Shown: piece by piece, positions 50,575 through 58,825 of the stretch
How the letters are laid out: each line of letters starts with the position of its first letter
How positions within the stretch are numbered: the stretch's first letter is position 1
Source of the DNA: Streptomyces sp. SAI-135
GTDB lineage: Bacteria > Actinomycetota > Actinomycetes > Streptomycetales > Streptomycetaceae
DNA: 64,000 nucleotides
Direction: 5' to 3'
NCBI RefSeq assembly: GCF_029893805.1
Contig: NZ_JARXYP010000002.1
Location: forward strand, 8,618,001 to 8,682,000
Notes under the pieces: generated by a model
Told to the model about the DNA's origin: nothing
Seen by the model: only the letters and a program-made list of their open reading frames with translations
Databases searched by the model: none
Program-made: the position numbers and the translations under genes

Positions 50575-51627
50575 GTGCTGCGTATTCACTTCACAGCCGC
50601 GGATCTGGCACGCGTTCACCTGGCGCGTGAACCGGACCCGGTGTGGGAGACCTTGCTGAGCCTGCACCAGCTGAGCGCGTCGAGGAGAGGCCTGCCCGCC
50701 TTCGCCCACTGGCGGCGCACCGCGCGGGCCGGACTGGCCGCGAAGGGACTGGCAGTACCAGCCAGGATGCTGTCCGTCCTTGCCCCGGCCTCGGCGGGCT
50801 ACTGGCCCGACTTCCTGACCCCCGCCGCCTCGGCCGACGGTATGGAGGCCGCGGTGGAGGAGCTGCGCGCCACCCCCCGGTCACGGCTGCGCCGGGAACT
50901 GGGCCGGATGGCCGGCACCCACAGGCTGCCGCGCTGGGCGCACGATCTCGGTGCGGGCGAGCGGACGGCACTGGAGGAGGTCGCGACGGCGTTCCGGTTG
51001 GTGCACCGGACGATCGTGGCGCCGGACTGGGCCGGGACGGACCGGACCACCGACGCCGACCGGGCCCTGCGGACACGCACCCTGCGCGACCGCGGGGTGC
51101 ACGGACTGCTGGACTCCTTCCGGCCGCTGATGGTCTGGCGTCCTCCCGTACTCCACGTGCGCTACCCGGAGGACCGGGATCTGCACCTCGGCGGCCGCGG
51201 GATCCGGCTGATCCCCTCGCACTTCTGCTGGAACACACCCATCGCGCTGGCCGACCCCACCCTGCCCCAGGTGCTCGCCTACCCCGTCGACCACGCCGCG
51301 AGCTGGGTGCCGCAGGTCACCCGTGACCGGCGCGCCGAGGCCCTGGCCACCCTGATCGGCCGGACCCGCGCCCGGGTACTGGTCTGCGTGGGCACGGCCG
51401 CGACCACCGGGGAGATCGCCCGGCGTTTGGGCATCTCGGCTTCGTCGGCGAGCGAACACGTGGCCGCTCTCAGGGCGGTGGACCTCGCTCACAGCCGACG
51501 CGACGGCACCTGTGTCGTCCACTCCCTGACCCCACTGGGCGCCGCCCTGCTCAGCGGCGACCTGCCGACGCAGCGGCAGGCGGCCCCGGCCGACTCCGCA
51601 TCCCTGCATCTGGCCGTCGGACGGTGA
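50575..51627 (+). CDS. ArsR-like winged-helix regulator (DUF5937-type N-domain)
   Basis: Protein of 350 residues. The first ~270 residues form a helical and alpha/beta domain (VLRIHFTAADLARVHLA..., LIPSHFCWNTPIALADPTLP) of the DUF5937 type common in streptomycetes. The C-terminal ~70 residues are an ArsR-like winged helix (TTGEIARRLGISASSASEHV, RDGTCVVHSLTPLG). GTG at 50575 after GGGGGAGA. Divergent from lysR. Ligand and targets unknown. Confidence 0.85.
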   Translation: MLRIHFTAADLARVHLAREPDPVWETLLSLHQLSASRRGLPAFAHWRRTARAGLAAKGLAVPARMLSVLAPASAGYWPDFLTPAASADGMEAAVEELRATPRSRLRRELGRMAGTHRLPRWAHDLGAGERTALEEVATAFRLVHRTIVAPDWAGTDRTTDADRALRTRTLRDRGVHGLLDSFRPLMVWRPPVLHVRYPEDRDLHLGGRGIRLIPSHFCWNTPIALADPTLPQVLAYPVDHAASWVPQVTRDRRAEALATLIGRTRARVLVCVGTAATTGEIARRLGISASSASEHVAALRAVDLAHSRRDGTCVVHSLTPLGAALLSGDLPTQRQAAPADSASLHLAVGR

Positions 51628-51662
51628 CGGCCACGCGCGGTCGATGACAGGCCGGTGGGCGC

Positions 51663-52178
51663 TCAGGAGCGGAAGGTCCGCAGGATGTGCAAGTACGTTC
51701 TGCCCGTGTCAGTGATCGTGAAGTGATCTCTGACGTCTCCGGAGTCGCCCATGCCGGAGAACGACCTGCCCGGCTTGCGCGCGATCAGACCCACCCCGGC
51801 CAGGCGCCGTAGCTCGGTGTCCAGGTAGGGGCGCGTGTAACTGCGGTCGTAGGGGAGTGGTGTGTCGTCCGCGAGGTTCTGCAGGTGGCGCAGTTCCTCG
51901 GCGGGAATGAGGTGCTCGAAGAGGAACTTCATGCGGTCGAGCTCGTCCTGCTGGGTGTCCTGGGTCCGTTTGATCTCTCGCAGCACGAATCCGCCGGCCG
52001 CCGTGTCCACGCTGGCGAGGACCGTTGACATCCAGGGGATCAGAGCGAGCAGGAGCAGCGCGGCGGCGGTGATGTCCACCCGATCCGGAGCAAGCAGTTT
52101 GAGTGTCAACACCGCGAGGGCGGCGACGGAGATCATCAGGCGGATGGGCAGGTCGCGTGGTGGCGGTTGAGCGGACAC
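51663..52178 (-). CDS. Membrane protein with C-terminal winged-helix-like domain
   Basis: Protein of 171 residues. Two TM helices lie near the N-terminus (LMISVAALAVLTLKLL and ITAAALLLLALIPWMSTVLA). A coiled-coil-like stretch (EIKRTQDTQQDELDRMKFLF) follows, then a cytosolic region YLDTELRRLAGVGLIARKPG ... DHFTITDTGRTYLHIL that reads like a winged helix. GTG at 52178 with CCGGAGG. Third of three leftward genes facing away from the HExTH/EACC-like pair. No family recognised. Confidence 0.65.
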   Translation of the reverse strand: MSAQPPPRDLPIRLMISVAALAVLTLKLLAPDRVDITAAALLLLALIPWMSTVLASVDTAAGGFVLREIKRTQDTQQDELDRMKFLFEHLIPAEELRHLQNLADDTPLPYDRSYTRPYLDTELRRLAGVGLIARKPGRSFSGMGDSGDVRDHFTITDTGRTYLHILRTFRS

Positions 52179-52278
52179 CGTGCCTCCGGTCTGTGCCTGG
52201 GGTTTGTCACAGGCCTTCACGGTGCTCGGGAGGGGATGACGAGGCAAGGGGGCCGGTCTGTCCGAGGCCCCCGCGTCG

Positions 52279-52992
52279 TCAGGCCGGCGGATCCTCGCGG
52301 AGCCGACGTAGGTCCTCCTCCATCTCCGCGTCCCCACTGAGCCGGTACAGCTCCCGGATCCGCAACTCCTCCTGATCCAGTGCCGTCTCGTACGCGGTGT
52401 CCGCCCGGGCGGCGACGTCGTCGGTGTACGCGGCGAGGTCACCCCGGACCATGCGCTCCATGATGCCGAGCCGGTCGGCGAGGCGGGCCAGGCCGAACTT
52501 GGTTTCGGCGGCGTGCAGACGCCGTTCGAAGGAGTCCAGGGTGCGTTGCAGGTCCGCGCGAGCTTCCTGGAGAAGGGCCTCGAAAGCGCGGCACACCCGG
52601 ACGACCTCCGCCGCCTCCTTCACCCCGGCCTCCCACGCCTCCCTGTCCGCGCGTAGTCGGCGAGCTCTGCGGAGGGCGTCCACGGCCCCCGGCGGCAGGT
52701 CGGCAACTGTGCTGCCCGCCCTGGCGAAGGGCGTCACGAGCCGCTGCAGTTCCCGCTCGGACTCCGACGCTCTGGCGATGCGCCGGGTGAGGCGATTGCG
52801 TTCGAACGTCCCCTCGATGAGACGCCCCTTCAACTCGTCTTCCATTGCGTCCAGTTGGGCGATGACTCCGCGGGCCTGCGCCGGGCCGCCCGGATCGCCG
52901 CGATTCACCCCCTGAAGGAAGTGCACCAGACGCTCGGCGACTCCCAGCACCTCCTCCACCCGTGCCGGGAGATCGCTCTTCCTGTCCGTCAT
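52279..52992 (-). CDS. Coiled-coil protein of unknown function
   Basis: Cytosolic, strongly helical and charged protein of 237 residues, rich in Arg, Glu and Ala (ESERELQRLVTPFARAG, LQEARADLQRTLDSFERRLH, YRLSGDAEMEEDLRRLRED). No TM or catalytic motif seen. ATG at 52992, 15 bases after the stop of the upstream gene, so the two are probably cotranscribed; the downstream membrane gene follows by 100 bases. A structural or adaptor role is an inference. Confidence 0.7.
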   Translation of the reverse strand: MTDRKSDLPARVEEVLGVAERLVHFLQGVNRGDPGGPAQARGVIAQLDAMEDELKGRLIEGTFERNRLTRRIARASESERELQRLVTPFARAGSTVADLPPGAVDALRRARRLRADREAWEAGVKEAAEVVRVCRAFEALLQEARADLQRTLDSFERRLHAAETKFGLARLADRLGIMERMVRGDLAAYTDDVAARADTAYETALDQEELRIRELYRLSGDAEMEEDLRRLREDPPA

Positions 52993-53007
52993 CGCTCTTG
53001 CGCCCCC

Positions 53008-53640
53008 TCAAAATCGCCGTTCGTCGCCCTGGGACAGTTGCCGGATGGCATCGGCCAAGGCGTGCAGATCCTGTTCGACCGCAGGTACACCACCCCCATG
53101 CACGCGTTGTTCCATCACGGCGACCGCCAGGCTGTCGCGCAAGGAGGACGCCGCGGAACAGACCAAGCCCAACTGCCAGGTCTGTGCTTCCAGACGCCTT
53201 CGTATCTCCGCGTCCAACGCCTGCCAGTCGGAGCCGAAGATCCGTACGAGCGAGACCTGCTTGACCGCCAGGGCGCTGAGTTCCGCGATGGCCGCTTCCA
53301 CGGTCGCCCGTACCCGGTCCGTGATGTCCCTGTGCACCCCGGCCGCCTCCGCCACCCCGGCGTTGTCGGTCAGCGCTGCCAACCACTCGGCCGTACGGAG
53401 AAGCGGGTCGCGCACCGGCCAGGCCGGCAGGTACCCGACGACTTCGCGCATGCGCTGCGGATCACCCTGCCGCGTCATCCGGGCGAGTTCGACACCCACC
53501 TGGGCGGGATCGCCGAAACGCGCCACCCGAGCCGCCTCCGCCTGGGCCACCTCCCTCTTCCGCTTCTCCTCCTTCTTGTCGCTGGCGTACGCCCAGACAC
53601 AGAAGATGACGAAACCGATGAACAGCAGTTCCACGGACAC
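53008..53640 (-). CDS. N-terminally membrane-anchored helical protein
   Basis: Protein of about 210 residues. A single TM helix at the start (VELLFIGFVIFCVWAYAS) is followed by a basic/acidic stretch (DKKEEKRKREVAQAEAARVA) and long helices. The C-terminal part contains MEQRVHGGGVPAVEQDLHAL. Several GTG codons precede the TM helix; 53640 is chosen, with little to decide. First of three leftward genes and divergent, over about 135 bases, from the HExTH gene. No family recognised. Confidence 0.65.
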   Translation of the reverse strand: MSVELLFIGFVIFCVWAYASDKKEEKRKREVAQAEAARVARFGDPAQVGVELARMTRQGDPQRMREVVGYLPAWPVRDPLLRTAEWLAALTDNAGVAEAAGVHRDITDRVRATVEAAIAELSALAVKQVSLVRIFGSDWQALDAEIRRRLEAQTWQLGLVCSAASSLRDSLAVAVMEQRVHGGGVPAVEQDLHALADAIRQLSQGDERRF

Positions 53641-53776
53641 CCCCACGCCCGCCCCCGGCGGCCTCCGCCATGGTGGCACCGGGCTGCCGGCGGCACCATG
53701 CGAGTCCGTCCCCAGCCCGCGTGAATGCGCCCATGCGCCCTCCCCGCGCGCCGTGCGTCCATGGGACGCTCGCCCG

Positions 53777-55664
53777 ATGCACACCAGTCGCCATTGCTCC
53801 ATGGACAGCGGCGCGTGGACGGATCTCATCAGCAACGCCACGATGCTCACCACAGAGGAACGGGACGACCCCCGCCCATGGCTGGGCGAACTGCCCGGCG
53901 GGGCACGCCATGTGGCCGCTTGCGTCCACGAGTCGACACACCACTGGTGCTTCAACTCCATCGTGGGCAACGCCCTCTTCGCCCTGGCCGCCCGGGCCGA
54001 GAGCAACGCGCAGATGTACCTGCTGCGCCGAATAGCCACACCGGATCGCGATCACTCCGCAGAACTCGACGCCGTGGGCGAGGCGTTGGGCGAGGTGGTC
54101 GAGGAGCAGGGCGGACGGGGACGTGCCGGCACCCCGCTGTCCGACGAAGAGAACGACGTCACTCCGTGGCTGATCCTCGACGACGTCGTACGACTTCACG
54201 TCACCGTCCGCCTGCTGAGGCCGCTCGCCGAAGGGCTGGCCCTCTTCGCGGAACACGACGCGGTACCCCGGTTGAACAGCCGGGTCGGCAGCCACCTTGC
54301 CAAGGACCTGGCCTTCTACTTCAAGGGCCTGACCGCCCTGCCGTCCGGAAATCTGGTCATCGAGCCGTTCGCCACGCTCGCGGCGGCCGGCAATGTCCTG
54401 CGCGAGACCAGGCTCAGTCCGGACGGCCTGGCGTCGAAGGCCAGTCTCCTGGCTCAGCCGCTGAGTTCGAGGGCCCAGGGCTACCTGCCCGGCTACCTTG
54501 CCGTCAAGAGCATCTGGTGGCACCTGAGCCGCCAGGACACCAGACTCGCCACCGAGACCGATCTCGTGCTCACCTATCTTCGCAGCTACTTCTACGAGGA
54601 CCCCGAGCTCGTCGCTCTCCTGCTCGGACCTCCCCAGGCTGATCCGGTCGTGAGCGCCAACGGCATCAAGGACCACCTGGCCCGCAGACTCGCCGACATC
54701 GAGCTGGTCACCGCCGACGACGTGACGGAGTTCGAGGACTCGGTCCTGCAGTTCGTGCAGAGCGGTATCCCGAAACCCGGCAGGGGAATCCGTACCGATC
54801 GCGACAGCTGGAGCCGCACCGATCCCCCTGTTCCTCGAGACCGTGCGCGCCCAGGACGAGGACGACCGGCGCGAGCTCCTGGGCGAGAACATCACACACA
54901 CCATGAAGAGGCTGTTGCTCAGCGTCTGGAACCGCCGGTCTCACCTCACCGTCTCCTCCGTCCCGGTGACCCTGCGCGTGCTCGGACGGGGCACAGGCGC
55001 GGAGGTCGTATGGCGTGAGGAGCTCCTGTACCTCGCGGACGCCTCCGACCTCACGTCTCACCCCGCCCCCGGTACGTACGAGGGACGACTGGAAATCATC
55101 CTGACCACGGCCATGACGGGTCAGGACCTCATGTGCCGAGGTGCGTTCGTCACCGTGCGGGGCCAGGTGGTCGCCTGCACCATGAACCGGAGTGCATCCG
55201 ACGAACTGCGGCGGAAGATGCTCGAACTGCATCAGGAACGTGAGGAACTGGTGACCGCCGGCAAGCGGCTGTCGGCCTTCACGGAGGTCGTGGTCGACCA
55301 CACGCTGGGCCTGAAGCAGTTGTTGAACCACATCATGCGGAACACCGACGAGATCACGGACCTCCTGTACCGCGAAACGGCCCTGTGGCCCACCCGTGAG
55401 CCCGAACTACGCCAGGCATGTGCACGGCTGATGGAGCATCAGGGCCTTTTCCCCTTGCTCGGTGACGTCACACTGCTCAATTCCCTGGCTCTCCTCGGCC
55501 TCGCCACCGGCCTGTACACCGACCGTGAGCGCGTGTCCGAAGAGTTCACCGCCAGGGGCCTCGACCTGGAACAGACGCTCGGTCAACTGGACGCCTGCTG
55601 GAACACGCACGGTTATCCACCGCCAGTGCCCCGAACCGCTGACCGGTTGCTCTGCCTCATCTGA
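53777..55664 (+). CDS. Large putative zinc metallopeptidase-like protein (HExTH), apparent +1 frameshift near 54779
   Basis: Two overlapping frames read as one gene of about 628 residues. Frame A (from ATG 53777) has HESTH at residues 51-55 in AACVHESTHHWCFNS and, ~100 residues on, LAEGLALFAEHD, compatible with an HExxH...E gluzincin-type zinc site. It stays protein-like to about FVQSGIPKP (54778). From 54780 the next frame continues AGESVPIATAGAAPIPLFLE and runs to 55664, a helical region ending DRLLCLI. Skipping one base in CCCGGC (54776-54781) restores continuity. Alternatives: a sequencing error, a recent mutation, or two genes (the second from GTG 54843). An EACC1-like gene follows 45 bases later. 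Confidence 0.6.
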
Positions 55665-55709
55665 GGGGGCCGACCGGACACGCCGGCTGCTTCGAAGAAA
55701 GGCCGTGAC

Positions 55710-56147
55710 ATGCCTCCCACCGACTCCGCGTCCGACAGCCAGGCTCCTGGCGGAGGCCCGGCCATCGAACTCGACGGGCTCTGGCTCGTCGAGTTCCTGG
55801 AACTTTCCGGGGCACTGCCGCCCGGCACCATTGACCAGCGGCCGCCCCGCGAGGACGACGGCCGCACGCACGGGGACCTGGGGACCGTCGTCGCCGTGGT
55901 CACCCTCACCTCCGCCGTACTGCAATCTCTCACCGCATGGCTCCAGGCGCGCCAGACACGTCAGCGCCCCGAACAGCGGGCGACCGCGCCGAACCAGGGC
56001 TACGCCCTCGAACGCCGCCCCGACGGCACGATCGTCCTCAGCCTGCCCCGTCTCGACGGCACGGGCGGACCGTCCTCGGGGGTCCCGCTCGAAGAACTCC
56101 GGGCGCAGTTGGAGCGCTTCCTTCAAGACTTGGACGGCGCTTCCTGA
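55710..56147 (+). CDS. EACC1-like small membrane protein
   Basis: Protein of 145 residues with one hydrophobic helix in the middle (about 57-80, LGTVVAVVTLTSAVLQSLTA), a basic segment (RQTRQRPEQR) and a short beta-rich end (YALERRPDGTIVLSL), then a Leu/Glu helix. This architecture resembles the effector-associated constant component EACC1 of actinobacterial conflict systems, usually encoded beside caspase-like, trypsin-like or other effectors. The match is from memory of the family and not proven. ATG at 55710. Last gene of the rightward pair; a hairpin overlaps its stop. Confidence 0.6.
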   Translation: MPPTDSASDSQAPGGGPAIELDGLWLVEFLELSGALPPGTIDQRPPREDDGRTHGDLGTVVAVVTLTSAVLQSLTAWLQARQTRQRPEQRATAPNQGYALERRPDGTIVLSLPRLDGTGGPSSGVPLEELRAQLERFLQDLDGAS

Positions 56148-56169
56148 CAGGTGGGGCAGGGCCCCTGTC
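56146..56169. terminator. Hairpin overlapping the stop of the EACC1-like gene
   Basis: GACAGGTGGGGC (56146-56157) and GCCCCTGTC (56161-56169) pair as a stem with one bulged base. Between convergent genes. Confidence 0.55.
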
Positions 56170-56222
56170 GTGGGCGGGCGAGGTGTCGGAGGGCAGGCCG
56201 GGAGGGGCCGGACTCAATGGCG

Positions 56223-56954
56223 TCAGCCCAGGTGCCGGGCGAAGAACCGCAGCGTGCTGTCCGTCTCGAACGCCGGGACGTCACCGTGCCTGCCGGGGTT
56301 GGCGTGCAGCGTCTTGTCGGTCGAGGCGAAGGCGTCGAACAGTGCCAGGCTCTGGGGGCGTGGCACTCGTTCGTCGTCCCACTGCATGAGGAACTCGACC
56401 GGGACGGTGATCCGGGCGGCGGCCGCGGCCGGGACCTCAGCGCCTCCCAGGCCCAGGACCGCCGCCCGGACCCGGGAATCGGCGGCGACAAGCGGAACAC
56501 CGATCACGCAGCCCAGGGACAGACCCCAGTAACCGACCGGCCCGAGGCCGACGTGACCGAGCTTCTGGACCGCGCCGAGCACTGCCTGCCATTCGGGCAC
56601 GATCTGGCCCGCAACGAGCGCCTGGAAGTCGGCGATCAGCGGAGCCAGTTCTCCACCGGCGCCGAGCCGCACCTCGTACTCGGTCGCGATCCGGGTGAAC
56701 TCCTGATGGTCCGGCCGGTCACCGTGGCTGGGCGCGTCCACGGCCACCACAGCGAAACCGCACTCGGTCACGAAGCGGCGCGCACGCCCGACGATGTCAG
56801 GGGACCTCTTGTGCTGACCGCCGCCGTGCCCCATGGCAATCAGCGGACGGACTCCGTCGGCATCTCGTGGGGTCCAGAGCACGCCAGGGACGTCGCCGAG
56901 GAGGAAGTGCTCTTCAACGACGCCCTCGGACGACGTCTGAGAGGTGAAGCGCAT
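56223..56954 (-). CDS. Alpha/beta hydrolase (dienelactone-hydrolase-like)
   Basis: Hydrolase of 243 residues. LIAMGHGGGQHKRSPD provides the oxyanion region, the nucleophile elbow is YWGLSLGCV (serine in GLSLG), and the likely acid and base are in QWDDERVPR and NPGRHGDVPAF. Short, with no signal peptide. ATG at 56954. Convergent with the EACC1-like gene and divergent from a DinB gene. Substrate unknown; ester hydrolysis expected. Confidence 0.85.
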   Translation of the reverse strand: MRFTSQTSSEGVVEEHFLLGDVPGVLWTPRDADGVRPLIAMGHGGGQHKRSPDIVGRARRFVTECGFAVVAVDAPSHGDRPDHQEFTRIATEYEVRLGAGGELAPLIADFQALVAGQIVPEWQAVLGAVQKLGHVGLGPVGYWGLSLGCVIGVPLVAADSRVRAAVLGLGGAEVPAAAAARITVPVEFLMQWDDERVPRPQSLALFDAFASTDKTLHANPGRHGDVPAFETDSTLRFFARHLG

Positions 56955-57071
56955 GGCGTTTCGGGCCTTTCGGAATGCCTGCGGAGGCCTCTTCGATCAG
57001 GACTCGACCAGCACGAGTATGTCGTCGGGGGATCTTGAGGGCACGAGCAGCCCATGGCAGGCTCATGCCGC

Positions 57072-57656
57072 ATGATCGATGATGTCGCGAAGGACAACCT
57101 GCTCGGGAGACTGCGGCGGGACCGCACGGCGCTGCTCTGGAAGCTCGACGGCCTGTCCGAGTACGACGCCCGCCGACCTCTGACAGCGACCGGGACCAAC
57201 CTCCTCGGCCTGGTCAAACACGTGGCCAGCGTCGAGGCCCGCTATTTCGGCGAGGTCTTCGGCCGGCCGTCCCCGGAACCGCTGCCCCGATGGCAGGACC
57301 ATGATGGCAGCGACCTGTGGGCGACCGAGAACGAGACCCGCGAGCAGATCATCGGGTTCTACCGGCGCACGTGGGAACACTCGGACGCGACGATCGACGA
57401 ACTTCCCCTCGACGCACCCGGCCACGTGCCGTGGTGGCCGGAACCCCGTCCCAACACGAACCTGTTCGACGTCATGGTCCATGTCCTCGGCGAGACCATC
57501 CGGCATGCCGGACACGCCGACATCCTGCGTGAGGGTCTCGACGGCCGGACCGGGATGCGCCCCGAACACGAGCAGCGGATCGACGAGGAAGCCCGCGAGG
57601 CCTACTGCGCGAAGATCGAGCGGGCCGCACGGTTGGCTGCACCGATCAAGGCGTAG
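57072..57656 (+). CDS. DinB-family protein (DUF664-like)
   Basis: Four-helix-bundle protein of 194 residues. Probable metal ligands: the His in LLGLVKHVASVEARYFGEVF and those in MVHVLGETIRHAGHADILRE. The Trp/Pro-rich loop (WATENETREQIIGFYRRTW, HVPWWPEPR) is usual for DUF664, which includes thiol-dependent transferases. ATG at 57072; a GTG six codons earlier is possible. A second DinB-type gene is at 33015, with similar His placement but low overall similarity. Confidence 0.87.
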   Translation: MIDDVAKDNLLGRLRRDRTALLWKLDGLSEYDARRPLTATGTNLLGLVKHVASVEARYFGEVFGRPSPEPLPRWQDHDGSDLWATENETREQIIGFYRRTWEHSDATIDELPLDAPGHVPWWPEPRPNTNLFDVMVHVLGETIRHAGHADILREGLDGRTGMRPEHEQRIDEEAREAYCAKIERAARLAAPIKA

Positions 57657-57688
57657 GGGTTGTCGCACCGGTCGGCGGCACGGGCCGT

Positions 57689-58234
57689 TCAGCGCGTGCT
57701 CGTGACAGCCGCCGGCCCCTGGACTGCGTCGATCACCCTGTCTGCCACCTCGTCCAGCGTCCTCGACGCGTCGAGCACCGTCGCGCCGAGGCCTTCGTAG
57801 AGTCCCGGCATGAGGGGGTTCCATTTCAGCGCTGCCGCGAGTTCTTCGGGGTGTCGGCCGAATGTGTTCGTGGTGCGGGTCGCGAGCCGGTGGCGGAGGG
57901 TATCCTCGTCGATGACCAGGCACACGACGAGGTCGAAAAGATCGAGGACGTCTGCCTCGTTCTCCGCCGAGCCGCACAGGAACGCGATGCGTCCCCGGGA
58001 CTCCTCGGCGAGGGCCTCGACGCGCTCACGGACGATCATCCAGCCGTACCGGTCCAGCCAGCCCTGTGGCACCGGATCCGGGGGACTCGTCACAACCTCT
58101 CCGCCGACGCGGTCGATCCAACGGCTGAAGCCGTCTCCGTCGGCGTCGAGCGCAAGGTAGCCACGCGCTCGCAATACCTCGCACACCGTGGATTTGCCGG
58201 ACCCTGAATTGCCCGTCACCCACACCAAAGTCAC
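57689..58234 (-). CDS. P-loop nucleotide kinase-like protein
   Basis: P-loop NTPase of about 181 residues. Walker A is GNSGSGKST at the N-terminus (VTLVWVTGNSGSGKST), followed by VLRARGYLALDADGDGFSRW, as in shikimate/adenylate-kinase-like enzymes. A helix with paired arginines (LRHRLATRTTNTFGRHPEEL) resembles a lid. GTG at 58234 gives the normal short start; the open frame extends 31 codons upstream without family sequence. Convergent with the DinB gene. Substrate unknown. Confidence 0.82.
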   Translation of the reverse strand: MTLVWVTGNSGSGKSTVCEVLRARGYLALDADGDGFSRWIDRVGGEVVTSPPDPVPQGWLDRYGWMIVRERVEALAEESRGRIAFLCGSAENEADVLDLFDLVVCLVIDEDTLRHRLATRTTNTFGRHPEELAAALKWNPLMPGLYEGLGATVLDASRTLDEVADRVIDAVQGPAAVTSTR

Positions 58235-58338
58235 GGGACCAGCGTAGGGCGAGGAGATGACGTCCGGCTCAGCCTTTTCTCCTCGTGCTGACACACGACG
58301 GTGTTGTCGGGCCCGCGTGGGAGGCACGGCGCTGGCCG

Positions 58339-58825
58339 ACCACCTACGTGCTGGTGCACGGTCACCACAGCGTCGGCGCGTTCTGGACGCTGATTGGCGG
58401 CCTGGACCGACCCGGGGTGCTGCGACTGAGCTTCCGGACCGGCGACAGCCGTGAACTGACCCTGCTGAAGGAGATGATCTGCGCGGACCACCCCGACGCG
58501 GACTTGCGTCGGATACAGGCCGGGATGCAGATCGACGAGCCCATCACCGCTTGTGCGGGCCGCGCGGTCGGGCGAGCGGACAGGTAGGTGACGCATTCCC
58601 CGCACCTACGTGCGCTTCCGCGAGGACCGGACGATCGCCACCGCGCTTCAGGACAGAATGGTCGCCGAGGCCGACGCGCTCACCCCCGGACCGCCGTCAC
58701 AGCAGCCCTGGACACACTCGCGGCGGAGGCACGGTACGGCCCCTGGCAGGCACGTCGTCGGCCAGGGGCCGCAGGGCCGCACCGTGACGTCCTCGGCTAC
58801 CTCGCCGCAGCCGGGCTGCGCACGC
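58339..58825 (+). pseudogene. Decayed alpha/beta hydrolase gene plus another fragment
   Basis: Pieces of different frames line up in order. TTYVLVHGHHSVGAFWTLI (from 58339) is the N-terminal strand and oxyanion loop of an alpha/beta hydrolase. IPRTYVRFREDRTIATALQD and then RMVAEADALTP (from 58595) is the C-terminal part of the same family in another frame. From about 58690 TAVTAALDTLAAEARYGPW comes from yet another frame and looks unrelated. The middle of the hydrolase (~130 residues, nucleophile serine) is missing. The stretch between 58400 and 58590 is open but not placed. Not expected to make a functional protein. Confidence 0.6.

Noticed and set aside
54765..54790. Programmed +1 frameshift at CCC-G as a firm call
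   Set aside because: No stop codon or stimulator supports programming; an indel or sequencing error is more economical. Kept only as a point to test.
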